A stretch of 64,000 bases of DNA from Oscillospiraceae bacterium (GCA_015063795.1 SVTL01000007.1:34505-98504), one strand, 5' to 3'; positions 25,807-34,869 are shown, counted from the first letter of the stretch. Program-made: numbers and translations. Notes: a model not told the origin generated them from the letters alone.

Positions 25807-27138
25807 CGAGAAATAGAGGTCGGTCTCTTGAGAGGCCTCCCTGCTCAGCGCCAGCACGCATAGGGTGTTGAGCAGCGTCATGGAGGATACCACCAGATCG
25901 CTTGCCTCCCAGATGAGGATCGGCGAAAGCACGCTTCCGAGAAAAACAATGCCGCCGAAGAAGAGCTTGTAAGGCAGGTCGTACCGCTTGCCCGATGAGA
26001 GAAACCGAAGGCATTCGCTTCCGTAAAAGCCTTGGCAGATCAGTGTGGCGTAGGCGAAGATCAGCACGCACACCGCCAGAAAGACGCCGGCCATCGGACC
26101 GAGATGAGCGGCATAGGCGGCGATGGACAGCTCCATGCCGTCAAGCGCTTCTCCGATCACAAGGCGGTCGTAGGAGAGCAGGATGACCAAGGCCGTCATG
26201 CTGCAGACCACGACCGTGTCGATAAACACCTCCGCGATCCCCCAAAAGCCCTGTTCAACGGGGCTTTTTGTTTTGGCCGAAGCGTGGGCGGTGGGCGAGG
26301 TGCCGCTTCCCGCCTCGTTGGAGAGGATGCCGCGCCCCACGCCGTACCGCATGGCGGTCATAAACAGGGCAAAGGAAAAGCCGCCGCCTGCCGCCCGCGG
26401 TGTGAGAGCCTCCCGGACAATACGGGCAAGGACCGAGGGCAGGGCGTGAAGATTGGTGACAAGCACATACAAAGAAACCGCCGTGAACAACAAGCTGAGC
26501 GCGGGAATGAGGCGGACGGTGACAGCGCTGATCTTTTTCACCCCGCCGCAGATGACGAGAAGCGTCAGCAGCGAGAGGATAAGCCCTGTCAGAAAGGGAG
26601 GGACGGCGAAGACATCCCAAAAGGCATCGGCCGCCGCCTTCACCTGCACCATGTTGCCCACCGTCAGCCCGTTCAGAAGAAAGAGGATCGCAAAGAAGGA
26701 GGCGGTTTTCGGCATGTTCAATCCGTCGCGGATGTAGAAAAAGGCGCCGCCGTGACAGGTGCCGTCGGGATCCTTTTGACGGTACTTGACGCCGAGAAAG
26801 ACCTCGGTGTATTTGATGAGCATGGACAAAAGTGCCGACACCCAGATCCAGAAGACCGCGCCCGGACCGCCGGCAAAAATGGCGGTGGCAACGCCGACGA
26901 TGTTCCCCACGCCGAGGGTACTGGCCAAAGCCAGCGAGAGAGCCGAGAAGGGAGAGAGTCCCTCCTCCCCGCTTTTGTTCATCATCCCGCGGAGCAGTTT
27001 GATCGGACGGCGGAGATGGAAAAAGCGGTAGCGAAAGGCGAGAAACAGCCCCGCGCCGAAGAGAAAAAGAGGCAGAGCGGGACCGAAGAGGAAGCGGTTG
27101 AGAAGCGACAGGCAACTCACAAGAGAAAAAGACGGCAT
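25798..27138 (-). CDS. Sodium:amino-acid symporter, AGCS (AlsT) family
   Basis: A 446-residue inner-membrane carrier with about 11 helices that imports alanine or glycine with Na+. Signatures include LASTLGVGNIVGVATAI, GGPGAVFWIWVSALLSM, KYTEVFLGVKYR and MRYGVGRGILSNEAGSG, all characteristic of AGCS. Start ATG 27136-27138. The only possible ribosome-binding site (GGGGTG) lies inside the 3' stem of the terminator of the upstream dehydrogenase gene, so translation may depend on read-through and on whether that hairpin forms. No separate promoter was recognised. Confidence 0.92.
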   Translation of the reverse strand: MPSFSLVSCLSLLNRFLFGPALPLFLFGAGLFLAFRYRFFHLRRPIKLLRGMMNKSGEEGLSPFSALSLALASTLGVGNIVGVATAIFAGGPGAVFWIWVSALLSMLIKYTEVFLGVKYRQKDPDGTCHGGAFFYIRDGLNMPKTASFFAILFLLNGLTVGNMVQVKAAADAFWDVFAVPPFLTGLILSLLTLLVICGGVKKISAVTVRLIPALSLLFTAVSLYVLVTNLHALPSVLARIVREALTPRAAGGGFSFALFMTAMRYGVGRGILSNEAGSGTSPTAHASAKTKSPVEQGFWGIAEVFIDTVVVCSMTALVILLSYDRLVIGEALDGMELSIAAYAAHLGPMAGVFLAVCVLIFAYATLICQGFYGSECLRFLSSGKRYDLPYKLFFGGIVFLGSVLSPILIWEASDLVVSSMTLLNTLCVLALSREASQETDLYFSSD

Positions 27139-27143
27139 AAGAA

Positions 27144-27188
27144 AACACCCCGAAACATGGACTTCGCTTCCATTCTATTCGGGGTGTT
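27144..27188 (-). terminator. Long terminator between dehydrogenase and symporter
   Basis: AACACCCCGAA pairs perfectly with TTCGGGGTGTT, with an inner ATGGA/TCCAT stem, then TTTTCTT on the minus strand. It terminates the dehydrogenase transcript and masks the symporter's likely ribosome-binding site. Confidence 0.8.
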
Positions 27189-27223
27189 GTGTTTTTATTT
27201 ATCCGAACGGTTTCAGACCGATC

Positions 27224-28294
27224 TTACAGATAATAAGGCAGCTGCTCGTCGAACGTTTCGCCGTTGTTGCGGTAGTAGGCAATGACGTGGCGGATGGCCT
27301 CGTGGGCCTTGGCGAGGGCGGCGGCGTCGGAGTTGAAGCCCTGATGAGGCTGAACGTACACATTGCCGGTTCTCTCAACGGCCATCTTCATCAGCTCATA
27401 GGCGGCCGCTTCGTTTTCATTGGCAGGCTGACCGCTCTTGACACAGGCGGCAAAGGAGGCTTCATCGGAGAAAACGTCAACGCCGATGCCGAGGATCTTG
27501 CCCTCCTTGTACAGCTTGAGCAGCGTCAGCTCGGGAGCGATGTCGCCGCGGGTGACGTTGACGAACACAAGAGGCTTCTTGAACGAGCGCAGGTATTCCT
27601 CGGAGAAATAGCCCACGTTGTAGAAACGGCTCTCGGGAATGCGTGTCAGGTTCATGACGTTGATGACGATGTCGGTGTTTTCGGCGGCCTCCTCCTTGGA
27701 GACAAACTTGACCGTGTCGCCGTATTCCTTCTTCAGCTCCTCGGCGCGGACGTCCACCGCCTGCACGGTCAGACCGTTGGCAACGCAGAGCTCATAGGTG
27801 CGCTTGCCGATGCGGCCGACGCCGTAGACAGTCGCCACGCGGCTCTCATTCAGCTCGATGAAGGAGGGGAGATTGTTGCGGTCAAAGGTGGTGGTGTTGA
27901 GGGTGTATTTGTTCAGATAGCCGCAGCAGTCGTACATCATTTTGATGGCGGTCTGTGCAACGGCGTTCACGCAGTATTCGCGCAGGGAGGTGATGTTGGC
28001 GATTTTTTGCAGATGCTCCAGATGGTCATAGCCGGCCGAACGGGTGACGATGCTCTTCTTCTTGCCGGAGTTGATGTACTCAGCGGGGGGGACCGAATGG
28101 GTCTTGGTGGTGATGATGTCGGGCAGGACGGTGTCGGGGTGGGCAGCCAGATAGGTCTGCAGGTTTTCGCCCGTGATCAGGTAGTTGTACTGAGCGGGGA
28201 GAAGTCCCTCGGCCTGCGCCTTTTGGATCTCTTCCTCGATGTGACCGGCCTCGGCGCCCAGGGCTTCAAAATTCATAAGATCGTAGTTGCTCAT
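27224..28294 (-). CDS. D-isomer-specific 2-hydroxyacid dehydrogenase
   Basis: A 356-residue NAD-dependent enzyme of the D-lactate dehydrogenase group, reducing a 2-oxoacid to a D-2-hydroxyacid. VYGVGRIGKRTYE is the dinucleotide fold, FVNVTRGDIAP carries the substrate-binding Arg, and NVYVQPHQGFNSD supplies the catalytic His. SREYCVNAVAQTA-type sequence precedes the NAD domain. Substrate (pyruvate or another oxoacid) is not resolved. Start ATG 28294 follows AAGAGG. A strong terminator follows before the symporter gene. Confidence 0.88.
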   Translation of the reverse strand: MSNYDLMNFEALGAEAGHIEEEIQKAQAEGLLPAQYNYLITGENLQTYLAAHPDTVLPDIITTKTHSVPPAEYINSGKKKSIVTRSAGYDHLEHLQKIANITSLREYCVNAVAQTAIKMMYDCCGYLNKYTLNTTTFDRNNLPSFIELNESRVATVYGVGRIGKRTYELCVANGLTVQAVDVRAEELKKEYGDTVKFVSKEEAAENTDIVINVMNLTRIPESRFYNVGYFSEEYLRSFKKPLVFVNVTRGDIAPELTLLKLYKEGKILGIGVDVFSDEASFAACVKSGQPANENEAAAYELMKMAVERTGNVYVQPHQGFNSDAAALAKAHEAIRHVIAYYRNNGETFDEQLPYYL

Positions 28295-28374
28295 ATCGAT
28301 GCCTCTTTTTTAAATTTTTGATAATCATTTGTTTTATCATATCACAGAGGCGATTTTTTGTCAAGAAAAACGGC

Positions 28375-28866
28375 TTATTTTGCTTCCTTGACAAACAGAT
28401 ACAGGCAGAGAAGGAAGAGGGACAGATTATCGGCGGTGTGCAGAAGCAGATAGATGCCGGCGATCCAGAGAAAGAAAAGGCAGAGATAGCCGATGCGCGA
28501 GCAAATGGTTTTGACCGCGAAGGGCGGATGCTTTTGCAGAAGACGGTTTTCAAGCAGACGTCCGCCGTCGAGAGAGGGGATGGGCAGAGCGTTGAGCAGG
28601 GCCAGCGCCAGATTGGAATCGGCAAACAAACGCCATGAGTCCTGCTCGGCAAAGGGAAGCGCGAGACAAAAGAGCAGGGCATTGACGGCGATGCCGGCGA
28701 TCAGGCAAAGGCTTTCTCGGCGGTAGGAGAGGGAAGGACCGTAGACAATGTCAAAGCCGGCGGGGGTGATGCGGATGCTTTTGAAGGGAACGCCGAGCAA
28801 AAGCATGGCCGAAAGATGTCCCAATTCATGACAGATGGCGGCCAGCAGCGGAAGAAAACAGGACAA
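28375..28866 (-). CDS. M50 family intramembrane metalloprotease, small
   Basis: A 163-residue membrane protein with four predicted helices. The zinc motif HELGH is near residue 13, and ALPIPSLDGGRLL provides the second M50 motif (NPxPxxxDGG type) near residue 84. It is in the size range of minimal SpoIVFB/site-2-protease homologues, though no partner is adjacent and the substrate is unknown; a sporulation role is possible but unproven. Start chosen at TTG 28866, which has GGAG eight bases upstream; a TTG at 28899 falls inside the divergent aspartokinase promoter and lacks a site. Confidence 0.8.
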   Translation of the reverse strand: MSCFLPLLAAICHELGHLSAMLLLGVPFKSIRITPAGFDIVYGPSLSYRRESLCLIAGIAVNALLFCLALPFAEQDSWRLFADSNLALALLNALPIPSLDGGRLLENRLLQKHPPFAVKTICSRIGYLCLFFLWIAGIYLLLHTADNLSLFLLCLYLFVKEAK

Positions 28867-28892
28867 AAGGTGCGCTCCTTTCCAAGAACTTC

Positions 28893-28921
28893 TTGACAAA
28901 AGGGAAACGATCCCGTATAAT
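28893..28921 (+). promoter_or_regulatory. Consensus promoter of the aspartokinase gene
   Basis: -35 TTGACA (28893-28898), 17-bp spacer, -10 TATAAT (28916-28921): both hexamers perfect. Confidence 0.9.
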
Positions 28922-28958
28922 ATAAAGTAATACTTATTATAAAGGGGTATTTTTAACC

Positions 28959-30281
28959 GTGAACAATCAAGTGATCAAAGTAGTCAAATTCGGAGGCAGC
29001 TCTCTGGCCGATGCCGGCCAATTTCAGAAGGTTGCCGACATCATAAAGCGCGACGAAGCCCGCAAGTTTGTCGTTCCCTCCGCGCCCGGCAAGCGTTTTT
29101 CGGGCGATACCAAGGTGACCGACATGCTCTACGGCTGCTACGGCATTGCCGAAATGGGCGGCGAGTTTTTGTCCATGTTTGAGCAGATCAAGGAAAGATA
29201 CCGTGAGATCATATGCGGTCTTTCTCTGGACTATTCGTTGGAGGATGAGTTTGACACCATCCAGACCAATTTTATCGAAAAGGCCGGACGAGACTATGCC
29301 GCCAGCCGCGGTGAGTATCTGAACGGTCTGATCCTTGCGCGCTATCTGGGCTATGACTTCATCGATCCGGCCAAGGTGATCGTGTTCGATGAAAACGGGC
29401 GCTTCAATCCTGAAAAAACCAATGAGATTCTGTCGAAAGAGCTGAAAAAGCACGAAACGGCGGTTGTCCCCGGCTTTTTCGGCGCAACCGAATCGGGACG
29501 TGTGGTCACCTTCTCCCGCGGCGGCTCCGACATCACCGGCTCGATCGTGGCCCGTGCGGCCGAGGCGACCATTTACGAGAACTGGACCGACGTGTCCGGC
29601 TTCCTGATGGCTGACCCCCGTGTGGTGGAGAACCCCAAGCCCATCAAGACCATCACCTACCGTGAGCTCCGCGAGCTTTCGTATATGGGCGCCACCGTTC
29701 TGCATGAGGATGCGATTTTCCCTGTGCGCATCGCAGGCATCCCGATCAACATCCGCAACACCAACGCGCCCGAGGATGCGGGGACGATGATCGTTCCCTT
29801 TGCCGAAGCCGAAAGCGGCAGCATCATCACCGGCATTGCGGGACGCAAGGGCTTCTGTGTCATCGCCATCGAAAAGGAAATGATGAACGCTGAACTGGGC
29901 TTCGGCAGACGTGTGCTGCAGGTCCTGGAGGACAACGGACTCTCCTTTGAGCACCTGCCCAGCGGTGTCGATACCATGTGCGTGGTGGTCAACGGCAAGG
30001 AGCTGGAGGGCAAGAAGGATCAGGTCGTCAACGGGATCTGCCGTGCCGTTGAGCCCGAGAGCATTGCGATCCATGAAGGCGTGGCTCTGCTGGCCGTGGT
30101 CGGACGCGGTATGCGAAACGCCAAGGGTACGGCGGCAAAGATCTTCCGTGCCATCACCGATGCTTCGGTTAACATCCGCATGATCGACCAGGGCTCCAGC
30201 GAGCTGAACATCATTATTGGTGTCCAAGAGGAGGATTTTGAAAAGGCGCAGCGCGCCATTTACGCGGCCTTTGTCAAATAA
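28959..30281 (+). CDS. lysC: Aspartate kinase, monofunctional
   Basis: A 440-residue enzyme that phosphorylates aspartate, the entry step to lysine, threonine, methionine and diaminopimelate. VVKFGGSSLAD is the nucleotide site, FSRGGSDITGSIVARA and the MADPRVVENPKPI loop complete the kinase domain, and two ACT domains fill about residues 315-440 (SFEHLPSGVDTMCVVV and VNIRMIDQGSSELNIIIGV), implying amino-acid feedback. The start is GTG 28959 with AAGGGG about 11 bases upstream. The gene is single; homoserine dehydrogenase lies 3 kb away with other genes between. Confidence 0.94.
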   Translation: MNNQVIKVVKFGGSSLADAGQFQKVADIIKRDEARKFVVPSAPGKRFSGDTKVTDMLYGCYGIAEMGGEFLSMFEQIKERYREIICGLSLDYSLEDEFDTIQTNFIEKAGRDYAASRGEYLNGLILARYLGYDFIDPAKVIVFDENGRFNPEKTNEILSKELKKHETAVVPGFFGATESGRVVTFSRGGSDITGSIVARAAEATIYENWTDVSGFLMADPRVVENPKPIKTITYRELRELSYMGATVLHEDAIFPVRIAGIPINIRNTNAPEDAGTMIVPFAEAESGSIITGIAGRKGFCVIAIEKEMMNAELGFGRRVLQVLEDNGLSFEHLPSGVDTMCVVVNGKELEGKKDQVVNGICRAVEPESIAIHEGVALLAVVGRGMRNAKGTAAKIFRAITDASVNIRMIDQGSSELNIIIGVQEEDFEKAQRAIYAAFVK

Positions 30282-30318
30282 ATATTCTTTCCAACTTTAT
30301 AATAACAAGGAGGTTCCC

Positions 30319-31569
30319 ATGAAAAAGTTTCTGTGCATCACCCTTGTTCTTCTCCTGATCGGCAGTGTTCTGCCGGTAAGCGCCTTGTCGCCCGATCCTG
30401 TTTGGAACGGACGCATGGCCACATCCTTCGATGGCGGAAGCGGCACGGCGGATGATCCGTACCGCATTGCCAACGGCGCCCAGCTGGCCTATCTGTCTGC
30501 GCTTGTGTCGGGCGGCGACCGCTGCGTCGGTCTCTTCTTTGAATTGACAGCCGATGTGTATCTCAATGATGTGAGTCATGTTTCTTCTTGGGCGACAACA
30601 GCCCCTGCCAATGTCTTTCCTGCCATCGGCGGAGAGAAAAACATTCCCTTCGGCGGTCATGTCAACGGCAACGGACACGCGATCTACGGTCTGTACCAGA
30701 GCGGATCGGCTCTCGGCAAGGGACTGTTCTTCAACCTGGCCGGTACGGTGCGTGAGCTTGCCCTTAAGAAGATGTATGTGGCCTCGTCGGCAAGCGATTT
30801 TGCAACGGGCGGCATTGCGGCCTTCACTTCGGCAGGCGCTGTGATCGAGGAGTGCATGGTTGAGGGAACCTTTTATGCGGGCGGGACGCTGGGCGGTCTT
30901 GCCGGCATTGTGTCCGGCGGAGCTGTGATCCGCAACTGCTATGCCAATGTTTCGCTGATGAGCGGCAGAACGGCGGGCGGTCTTGCGGGCGAAAACAACG
31001 GCTCGCTGAGCAAGAGCTATATGAACGGGCTGGTGTATACCATCGACGGCAGTGTGCGTGCAGGTGCGCCTCTGGCCGCTGTCGGAAGCGGAAGCATCAG
31101 CGAGTGTTATTACATCGACAGTTGGGAAAAGAAGGAGGTCTGGACGCCTCCGTTTATGAGCGATGGTCCGCAGCTCCGTGAAGAGGCATCGTACAACAGC
31201 GCGGCCTCTCTCTCGGCGGGCGGCCTTGCGCTGACGGCCGAGCAGATGAAGACAGCCGAAAGCTTTGTCGGCTTTGATTTTGAAGCCGTCTGGACCATGG
31301 AGGGCGAGACATCGTATCGTTATCCTCAGCTGATCTGTCATCAACCCTTGAAGGGCGATGCCAATCTGGACGATGAGTTGAATGTACTGGATCTTCTGCA
31401 GATCAAGGTGTATGAGAAAGAGCAGACAGCTTTGACCGGCCGTGTCTCATCGGCGCTGAATTACGGTGTGGGCAAAGGCCTTGCCGATGCGCTGAATGCC
31501 GTGATGGCTGTGATCCTCGGCGAAAACTACGGCGAGGTCTGGACGCCGCCCTTTATGAGCGAGAGATAA
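30319..31569 (+). CDS. Secreted protein with GLUG-type repeats and dockerin-like C-terminus
   Basis: A 416-residue exported protein. The signal peptide ends near LPVSALS. A GSGTADDPYRIANGAQLAYLS segment opens a beta-helix-like region with GLUG-type turns (GGIAAFTSAG, GGLAGIVSGG, GGLAGENNGS). Residues 350-400 resemble a degenerate dockerin pair: GDANLDDELNVLDLLQIK, then ALNYGVGKGLADALNAV, with calcium-loop Asp/Asn partly lost. The octapeptide VWTPPFMS occurs twice, at about residues 274-281 and at the extreme C-terminus. Start ATG 30319 follows AAGGAGG. No cohesin or glycosidase is adjacent. The function is unknown; surface attachment or complex assembly is possible. Confidence 0.8.
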   Translation: MKKFLCITLVLLLIGSVLPVSALSPDPVWNGRMATSFDGGSGTADDPYRIANGAQLAYLSALVSGGDRCVGLFFELTADVYLNDVSHVSSWATTAPANVFPAIGGEKNIPFGGHVNGNGHAIYGLYQSGSALGKGLFFNLAGTVRELALKKMYVASSASDFATGGIAAFTSAGAVIEECMVEGTFYAGGTLGGLAGIVSGGAVIRNCYANVSLMSGRTAGGLAGENNGSLSKSYMNGLVYTIDGSVRAGAPLAAVGSGSISECYYIDSWEKKEVWTPPFMSDGPQLREEASYNSAASLSAGGLALTAEQMKTAESFVGFDFEAVWTMEGETSYRYPQLICHQPLKGDANLDDELNVLDLLQIKVYEKEQTALTGRVSSALNYGVGKGLADALNAVMAVILGENYGEVWTPPFMSER

Positions 31570-31652
31570 AAGCGTCCGCGCTGCAGGGAATCCTCTTGAA
31601 CATAGCCCTGCTTTTTCAGAGCAGGCGATTGACCTCAAACACAAACAAGAAA

Positions 31653-31697
31653 AAAGCTTCCGTTTCCTTGAAGGTGCGGAAGCTTTCTTTTTTTCCC
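31653..31697. terminator. Bidirectional terminator between convergent genes
   Basis: AAAGCTTCCG (31653-31662) pairs perfectly with CGGAAGCTTT (31677-31686), with T tracts on both sides. It serves the GLUG-protein gene on the plus strand and apbE on the minus strand. Confidence 0.88.
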
Positions 31698-31732
31698 TTT
31701 TTTGGATGATTTGGTGCTGTTTTTCGGACGAT

Positions 31733-32695
31733 TCATGCTTTTTGGTAGCCGATGCCGGTGGAAACGATCTCGCCGCTTTCGGTGATGAAGATCGCTTCGA
31801 AGTCGGGGTGCTCGTTGTGAAAGGCAAGAGCCTCGTCAAGCCCCATCACGAGAAGGGCGGTGGACAGCGCATCGCCTCTCAGCCCGTCTTCGCAGATGAC
31901 GGTGACCGATGCCAGCCCGTTGTCAACGGGGCGCCCGGTGGAAGGATCGATCACATGGCAGTACTTTTTGCCGTCCTGCTCAAAGTAACGCTGGTAGGTG
32001 CCGGAGGTGATCACGTTGGTGTCTCTCACCGACAGGTAGCACGCATAGGACTGGCGGTCGGTGGGATCGAGGATGGCAACCGTCCAATCGCCGCCGTCGG
32101 GATGAGAGCCGATGGCCGTCACGTTGCCGCCCAGCGAGACGATCGCCGATGAGATCCCCTCCTCCTTCAGAAGAGCACGCAGGCGGTCGGAGATGTACCC
32201 CTTGGCCACAGCCCCGATGTCGAGCTGCACGCCGCTGTTTGTACAGACGGCGTTTCCCTGAACGGTCAGTTTGTCGTATCCGCTGTCAGCAAGAGCGGAC
32301 GTGAGCTCATCGGCCGAGGGAATACGGTATTGCTTTTGCGGAAAGCCCCAAAGGTCGATCACACGCCCCAAGCCGATGTCAACACATCCGCCCGTTTCGC
32401 GGCAAAGGGCCAGCGAGCGGGAGAGCATCTCGGCGGTGCGGCTGTCAACGGCCGTTTCTTTTCCTTCCGAGGCATTGATGCGGGAGATATCGCTGTCTTC
32501 CGTCCGTCCGAAGAGCGTGTCGCAGAGACGGATCTCCTCCGTAACAGCCTCCGCCGCTTTGCCGTCATCGCCGTAGGTGGTGACCGATATGACCGTATCC
32601 AAGGCAAAGAAGCTGAGCTCGTGTTTGTTTTCATGGCAAGAGACAAGCAGTGGCAGAAGAATCAGCGGAATGAGCAGAAGCAGACGCCGTTTCAA
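31733..32695 (-). CDS. apbE: FAD:protein FMN transferase, lipoprotein
   Basis: A 320-residue ApbE-family enzyme that attaches FMN covalently to Thr residues of flavoproteins such as RNF or NQR subunits, acting outside the membrane. Lipobox LLVSC near residue 20. Family motifs are LDTVISVTTYG, DIGLGRVIDLWG, QLDIGAVAKGYISDR, NVTAIGSHPDGGDWTVAI and YCHVIDPSTGRPV with the Mg2+-binding Asp, then GDALSTALLVMG. The start is TTG 32695, overlapping the kinase stop as TTGA, with GGGGGAA upstream. No RNF genes are in the window. Confidence 0.93.
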   Translation of the reverse strand: MKRRLLLLIPLILLPLLVSCHENKHELSFFALDTVISVTTYGDDGKAAEAVTEEIRLCDTLFGRTEDSDISRINASEGKETAVDSRTAEMLSRSLALCRETGGCVDIGLGRVIDLWGFPQKQYRIPSADELTSALADSGYDKLTVQGNAVCTNSGVQLDIGAVAKGYISDRLRALLKEEGISSAIVSLGGNVTAIGSHPDGGDWTVAILDPTDRQSYACYLSVRDTNVITSGTYQRYFEQDGKKYCHVIDPSTGRPVDNGLASVTVICEDGLRGDALSTALLVMGLDEALAFHNEHPDFEAIFITESGEIVSTGIGYQKA

Positions 32696-33552
32696 GAGCG
32701 TTTCCCCCGGTTCGGTTCGATGCGGCTCAAAAGAGAAGAGATCTCCTGCTCAAAGGCAACGCCGTAACGGGTATCGTCGCCGTAAGCGTGGGTGCGGGAG
32801 AGAGAAGCGACGGTGAAATCGGTGGCGATCTCAGCCGAATCCTTTAAGGGGATGTCGTTGAGCAGAGCGGCCAGAAGGGAGGAGGCAAACACATCGCCGG
32901 TCCCGTGGTAGTAGCCCTCAACGGTCTTGCGCATGATGAAGTCGGTCTTGCCGCTCTTGCGGTCGAGGCAGGCACAGCCCACCGACTCTTTGTCAAAGGA
33001 GACTCCGGTCATCACGATGTCCGCCTTCGTTTCCCCTGCCAGCTTCTGCAGGATCGAATCGATGTAGTCCTGCTCGAAGGGGGGCTCGCGGTAGGGCTCG
33101 CCCAGCATCATGCAGGCCTCGGTCACGTTGGGGACGATGCCGTGAGCCTTTCGGCAGAGCGAGAGCATTTTTTTCGCAAACGGATCGCTGAAGCCGGTGT
33201 AATACCGACCGCAGTCGCCCATCACGGGATCAACAAAGAGATACCCGGGATAGTCGCGCATCACCTGTTCCACGATCTCCACCTGGTCGGCCGAGCCCAG
33301 ATACCCGGAATAGACCGCGTCAAAGGAGAGCGAGAGCGTCTCCCAGTGGGCGAGGACACGCTTCATCTCCTCGGTCAGATCGAGAAAGGTGAAGCCGGTA
33401 AAGCCGCCGGTGTGGGTGGAGAGCAGGGAGGTGGGCAGAAGCGCGGTATGGATGCCGGCAGCGGACAGCACAGGCAGGGCAACGGTCAAGGAACAGCGGC
33501 CGATGCAGGAGATGTCGTTGACAGCGATGATTTGTTTCTGATTGACAGACAT
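32692..33552 (-). CDS. Pyridoxamine/pyridoxal kinase (PdxY/PdxK-like)
   Basis: A 286-residue ribokinase-fold enzyme of vitamin B6 salvage that phosphorylates pyridoxal, pyridoxine or pyridoxamine with ATP. AVNDISCIGRCSLTVALPVL opens the fold, SGYLGSADQ and VDPVMGDCGRYYTGF are typical of pyridoxal kinases, and YYHGTGDVFASSLLAALL is the catalytic GTGD motif. Start ATG 33552 follows AAGGAAGG. It is translationally coupled to apbE by a 4-base overlap; why these two are paired is not clear. Confidence 0.9.
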   Translation of the reverse strand: MSVNQKQIIAVNDISCIGRCSLTVALPVLSAAGIHTALLPTSLLSTHTGGFTGFTFLDLTEEMKRVLAHWETLSLSFDAVYSGYLGSADQVEIVEQVMRDYPGYLFVDPVMGDCGRYYTGFSDPFAKKMLSLCRKAHGIVPNVTEACMMLGEPYREPPFEQDYIDSILQKLAGETKADIVMTGVSFDKESVGCACLDRKSGKTDFIMRKTVEGYYHGTGDVFASSLLAALLNDIPLKDSAEIATDFTVASLSRTHAYGDDTRYGVAFEQEISSLLSRIEPNRGKRS

Positions 33553-33656
33553 GGGAACCTTCCTTTGTATCAAACGTAAAAAACACGGTGGTTTCTATCA
33601 TCATACCACATTTGAAAACGGAATACAAGAAGAAAAGCAAAAATAAGACGTCCATC

Positions 33657-33686
33657 TTGACAAAACCTCGTCTTCGGTGGTATCAT
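33657..33686 (+). promoter_or_regulatory. Promoter of thyX
   Basis: -35 TTGACA (33657-33662), 18-bp spacer, -10 TATCAT (33681-33686). Confidence 0.7.
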
Positions 33687-33719
33687 AAAAGGGAAGAATA
33701 CAAAAGGACGGTGGAACCG

Positions 33720-34487
33720 ATGCATGTTGAACTGATTGCCCATACCCCCGATGCCGATAAGATCGTTGCGGCGGCGGCCAAGCTCTGTTATTCCAAAAGC
33801 GAGATCCAGACGCTTCTGGACAACCTGACGCCCGAAAAGACCGAGCGTTTTTTGGATATGCTGGTGGAGAGGGGACATGAGAGCCCGGTGGAGCACGCCA
33901 CGTTTACCTTCGGGATCGAGGGCGTTTCCCGTGCACTTCTGGCGCAGATCACCAGGCACCGCATCGCTTCCTTCTCGGTGCAGAGCCAGCGGTACAACGA
34001 GGAATCCTCCTTTGCTTATGTCACGCCCCCCGAGTTTGAGGGCATCCCCGAGGCCAAGGCCGAGTTTGAAAGCGCCATGGAAGAGGCCGCACAGCATTAC
34101 GATTCGCTGCGGCAGCATCTTGTCCGCGCCCACACCGCCCGTCTGATCGCCGAGGGCATGAGCGAGGAGGAGGCGAGAAAGGCCGCAGGCAAGCAGGCCA
34201 ATGAGGATGCCCGCTTCGTTCTGCCCAACGCCTGCTGCACGAAAATGATCATGACCATGAACGTCCGCTCGCTGTACAACTTTTTCCGCCTGCGCTGCTG
34301 CAACCGCGCGCAGTGGGAGATCCGCGAGCTGGCCAATCGGATGCTGGCCCTCTGCCGCGAGGCGGCACCCAATCTCTTCCGCTATGCCGGTCCTCCCTGC
34401 CTGAAGGGGAAGTGCCCGGAAGGGGTGTTCACCTGCGGAAAAGCGGGTGAGATCCGCCGTCAGTACGGTGTGTCGGTCAAGGATTGA
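33720..34487 (+). CDS. thyX: Flavin-dependent thymidylate synthase
   Basis: A 255-residue FAD enzyme that methylates dUMP to dTMP using methylene-tetrahydrofolate and NADPH, replacing ThyA. The ThyX signature RHRIASFSVQSQRY (about residues 79-92) matches RHRxxSxxxxSxR. HESPVEHATFTFGI precedes it and RFVLPNACCTKMIMTMN and NFFRLRCCNRAQWEIR follow. Start ATG 33720; the frame upstream has no start signal. Its last 28 bases overlap the convergent small HTH gene. Confidence 0.95.
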   Translation: MHVELIAHTPDADKIVAAAAKLCYSKSEIQTLLDNLTPEKTERFLDMLVERGHESPVEHATFTFGIEGVSRALLAQITRHRIASFSVQSQRYNEESSFAYVTPPEFEGIPEAKAEFESAMEEAAQHYDSLRQHLVRAHTARLIAEGMSEEEARKAAGKQANEDARFVLPNACCTKMIMTMNVRSLYNFFRLRCCNRAQWEIRELANRMLALCREAAPNLFRYAGPPCLKGKCPEGVFTCGKAGEIRRQYGVSVKD

Positions 34488-34843
34488 TCGTCGCAGCGGC
34501 GGCAGCCCAAAGCAGCTGACAAACGGTAGACGCTGGTGCGGCTGATGTTCAGCTTTTCAGCCACCTCCTCCAGCGTCAGCCCGTCCAGATAACGGTATTT
34601 GAAGAATAAATGCTCACGTAATATCCTCCGCCTCAGCTGCGGGGGATATTGTTTTGTGTAAGAAAGAAAATAGTCGTTTTTGATGGCTGTCATCTCCTTC
34701 TTCAAGTCACCGATCAGGTCGAGAAGGAAGGGATCGACAGGCTTGTCCCGCAGACGCAGACGCTCAGCCTCAAGCAGCAGATCGCGCAGCTCGCGTTTGT
34801 AAACAGGATAGCTTTTGAGCCGTTCTTTCAGTTGTTTTTCCAA
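34460..34843 (-). CDS. Small sigma-70 region 4-like HTH protein
   Basis: A 127-residue protein with a helical N-terminal half and a C-terminal helix-turn-helix, YLDGLTLEEVAEKLNISRTSVYRL (about residues 83-106). It resembles sigma region 4 and the phage-type DUF1492/ArpU-like proteins rather than a complete sigma factor, since no region 2 is present. The start is TTG 34843, behind GGAAGGTG. The end overlaps thyX by 28 bases in the opposite direction. It is followed upstream by a small CxxC protein in the same orientation. Role unknown; a small regulator is likely. Confidence 0.7.
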   Translation of the reverse strand: MEKQLKERLKSYPVYKRELRDLLLEAERLRLRDKPVDPFLLDLIGDLKKEMTAIKNDYFLSYTKQYPPQLRRRILREHLFFKYRYLDGLTLEEVAEKLNISRTSVYRLSAALGCRRCDDQSLTDTPY

Positions 34844-34869
34844 ATGATGTCACCTTCCTTCCCTAAATC

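Noticed and set aside
28867..28899. Longer N-terminus of the M50 protease starting at TTG 28899
   Set aside because: It overlaps the consensus aspartokinase promoter on the other strand and has no ribosome-binding site; TTG 28866 has one.
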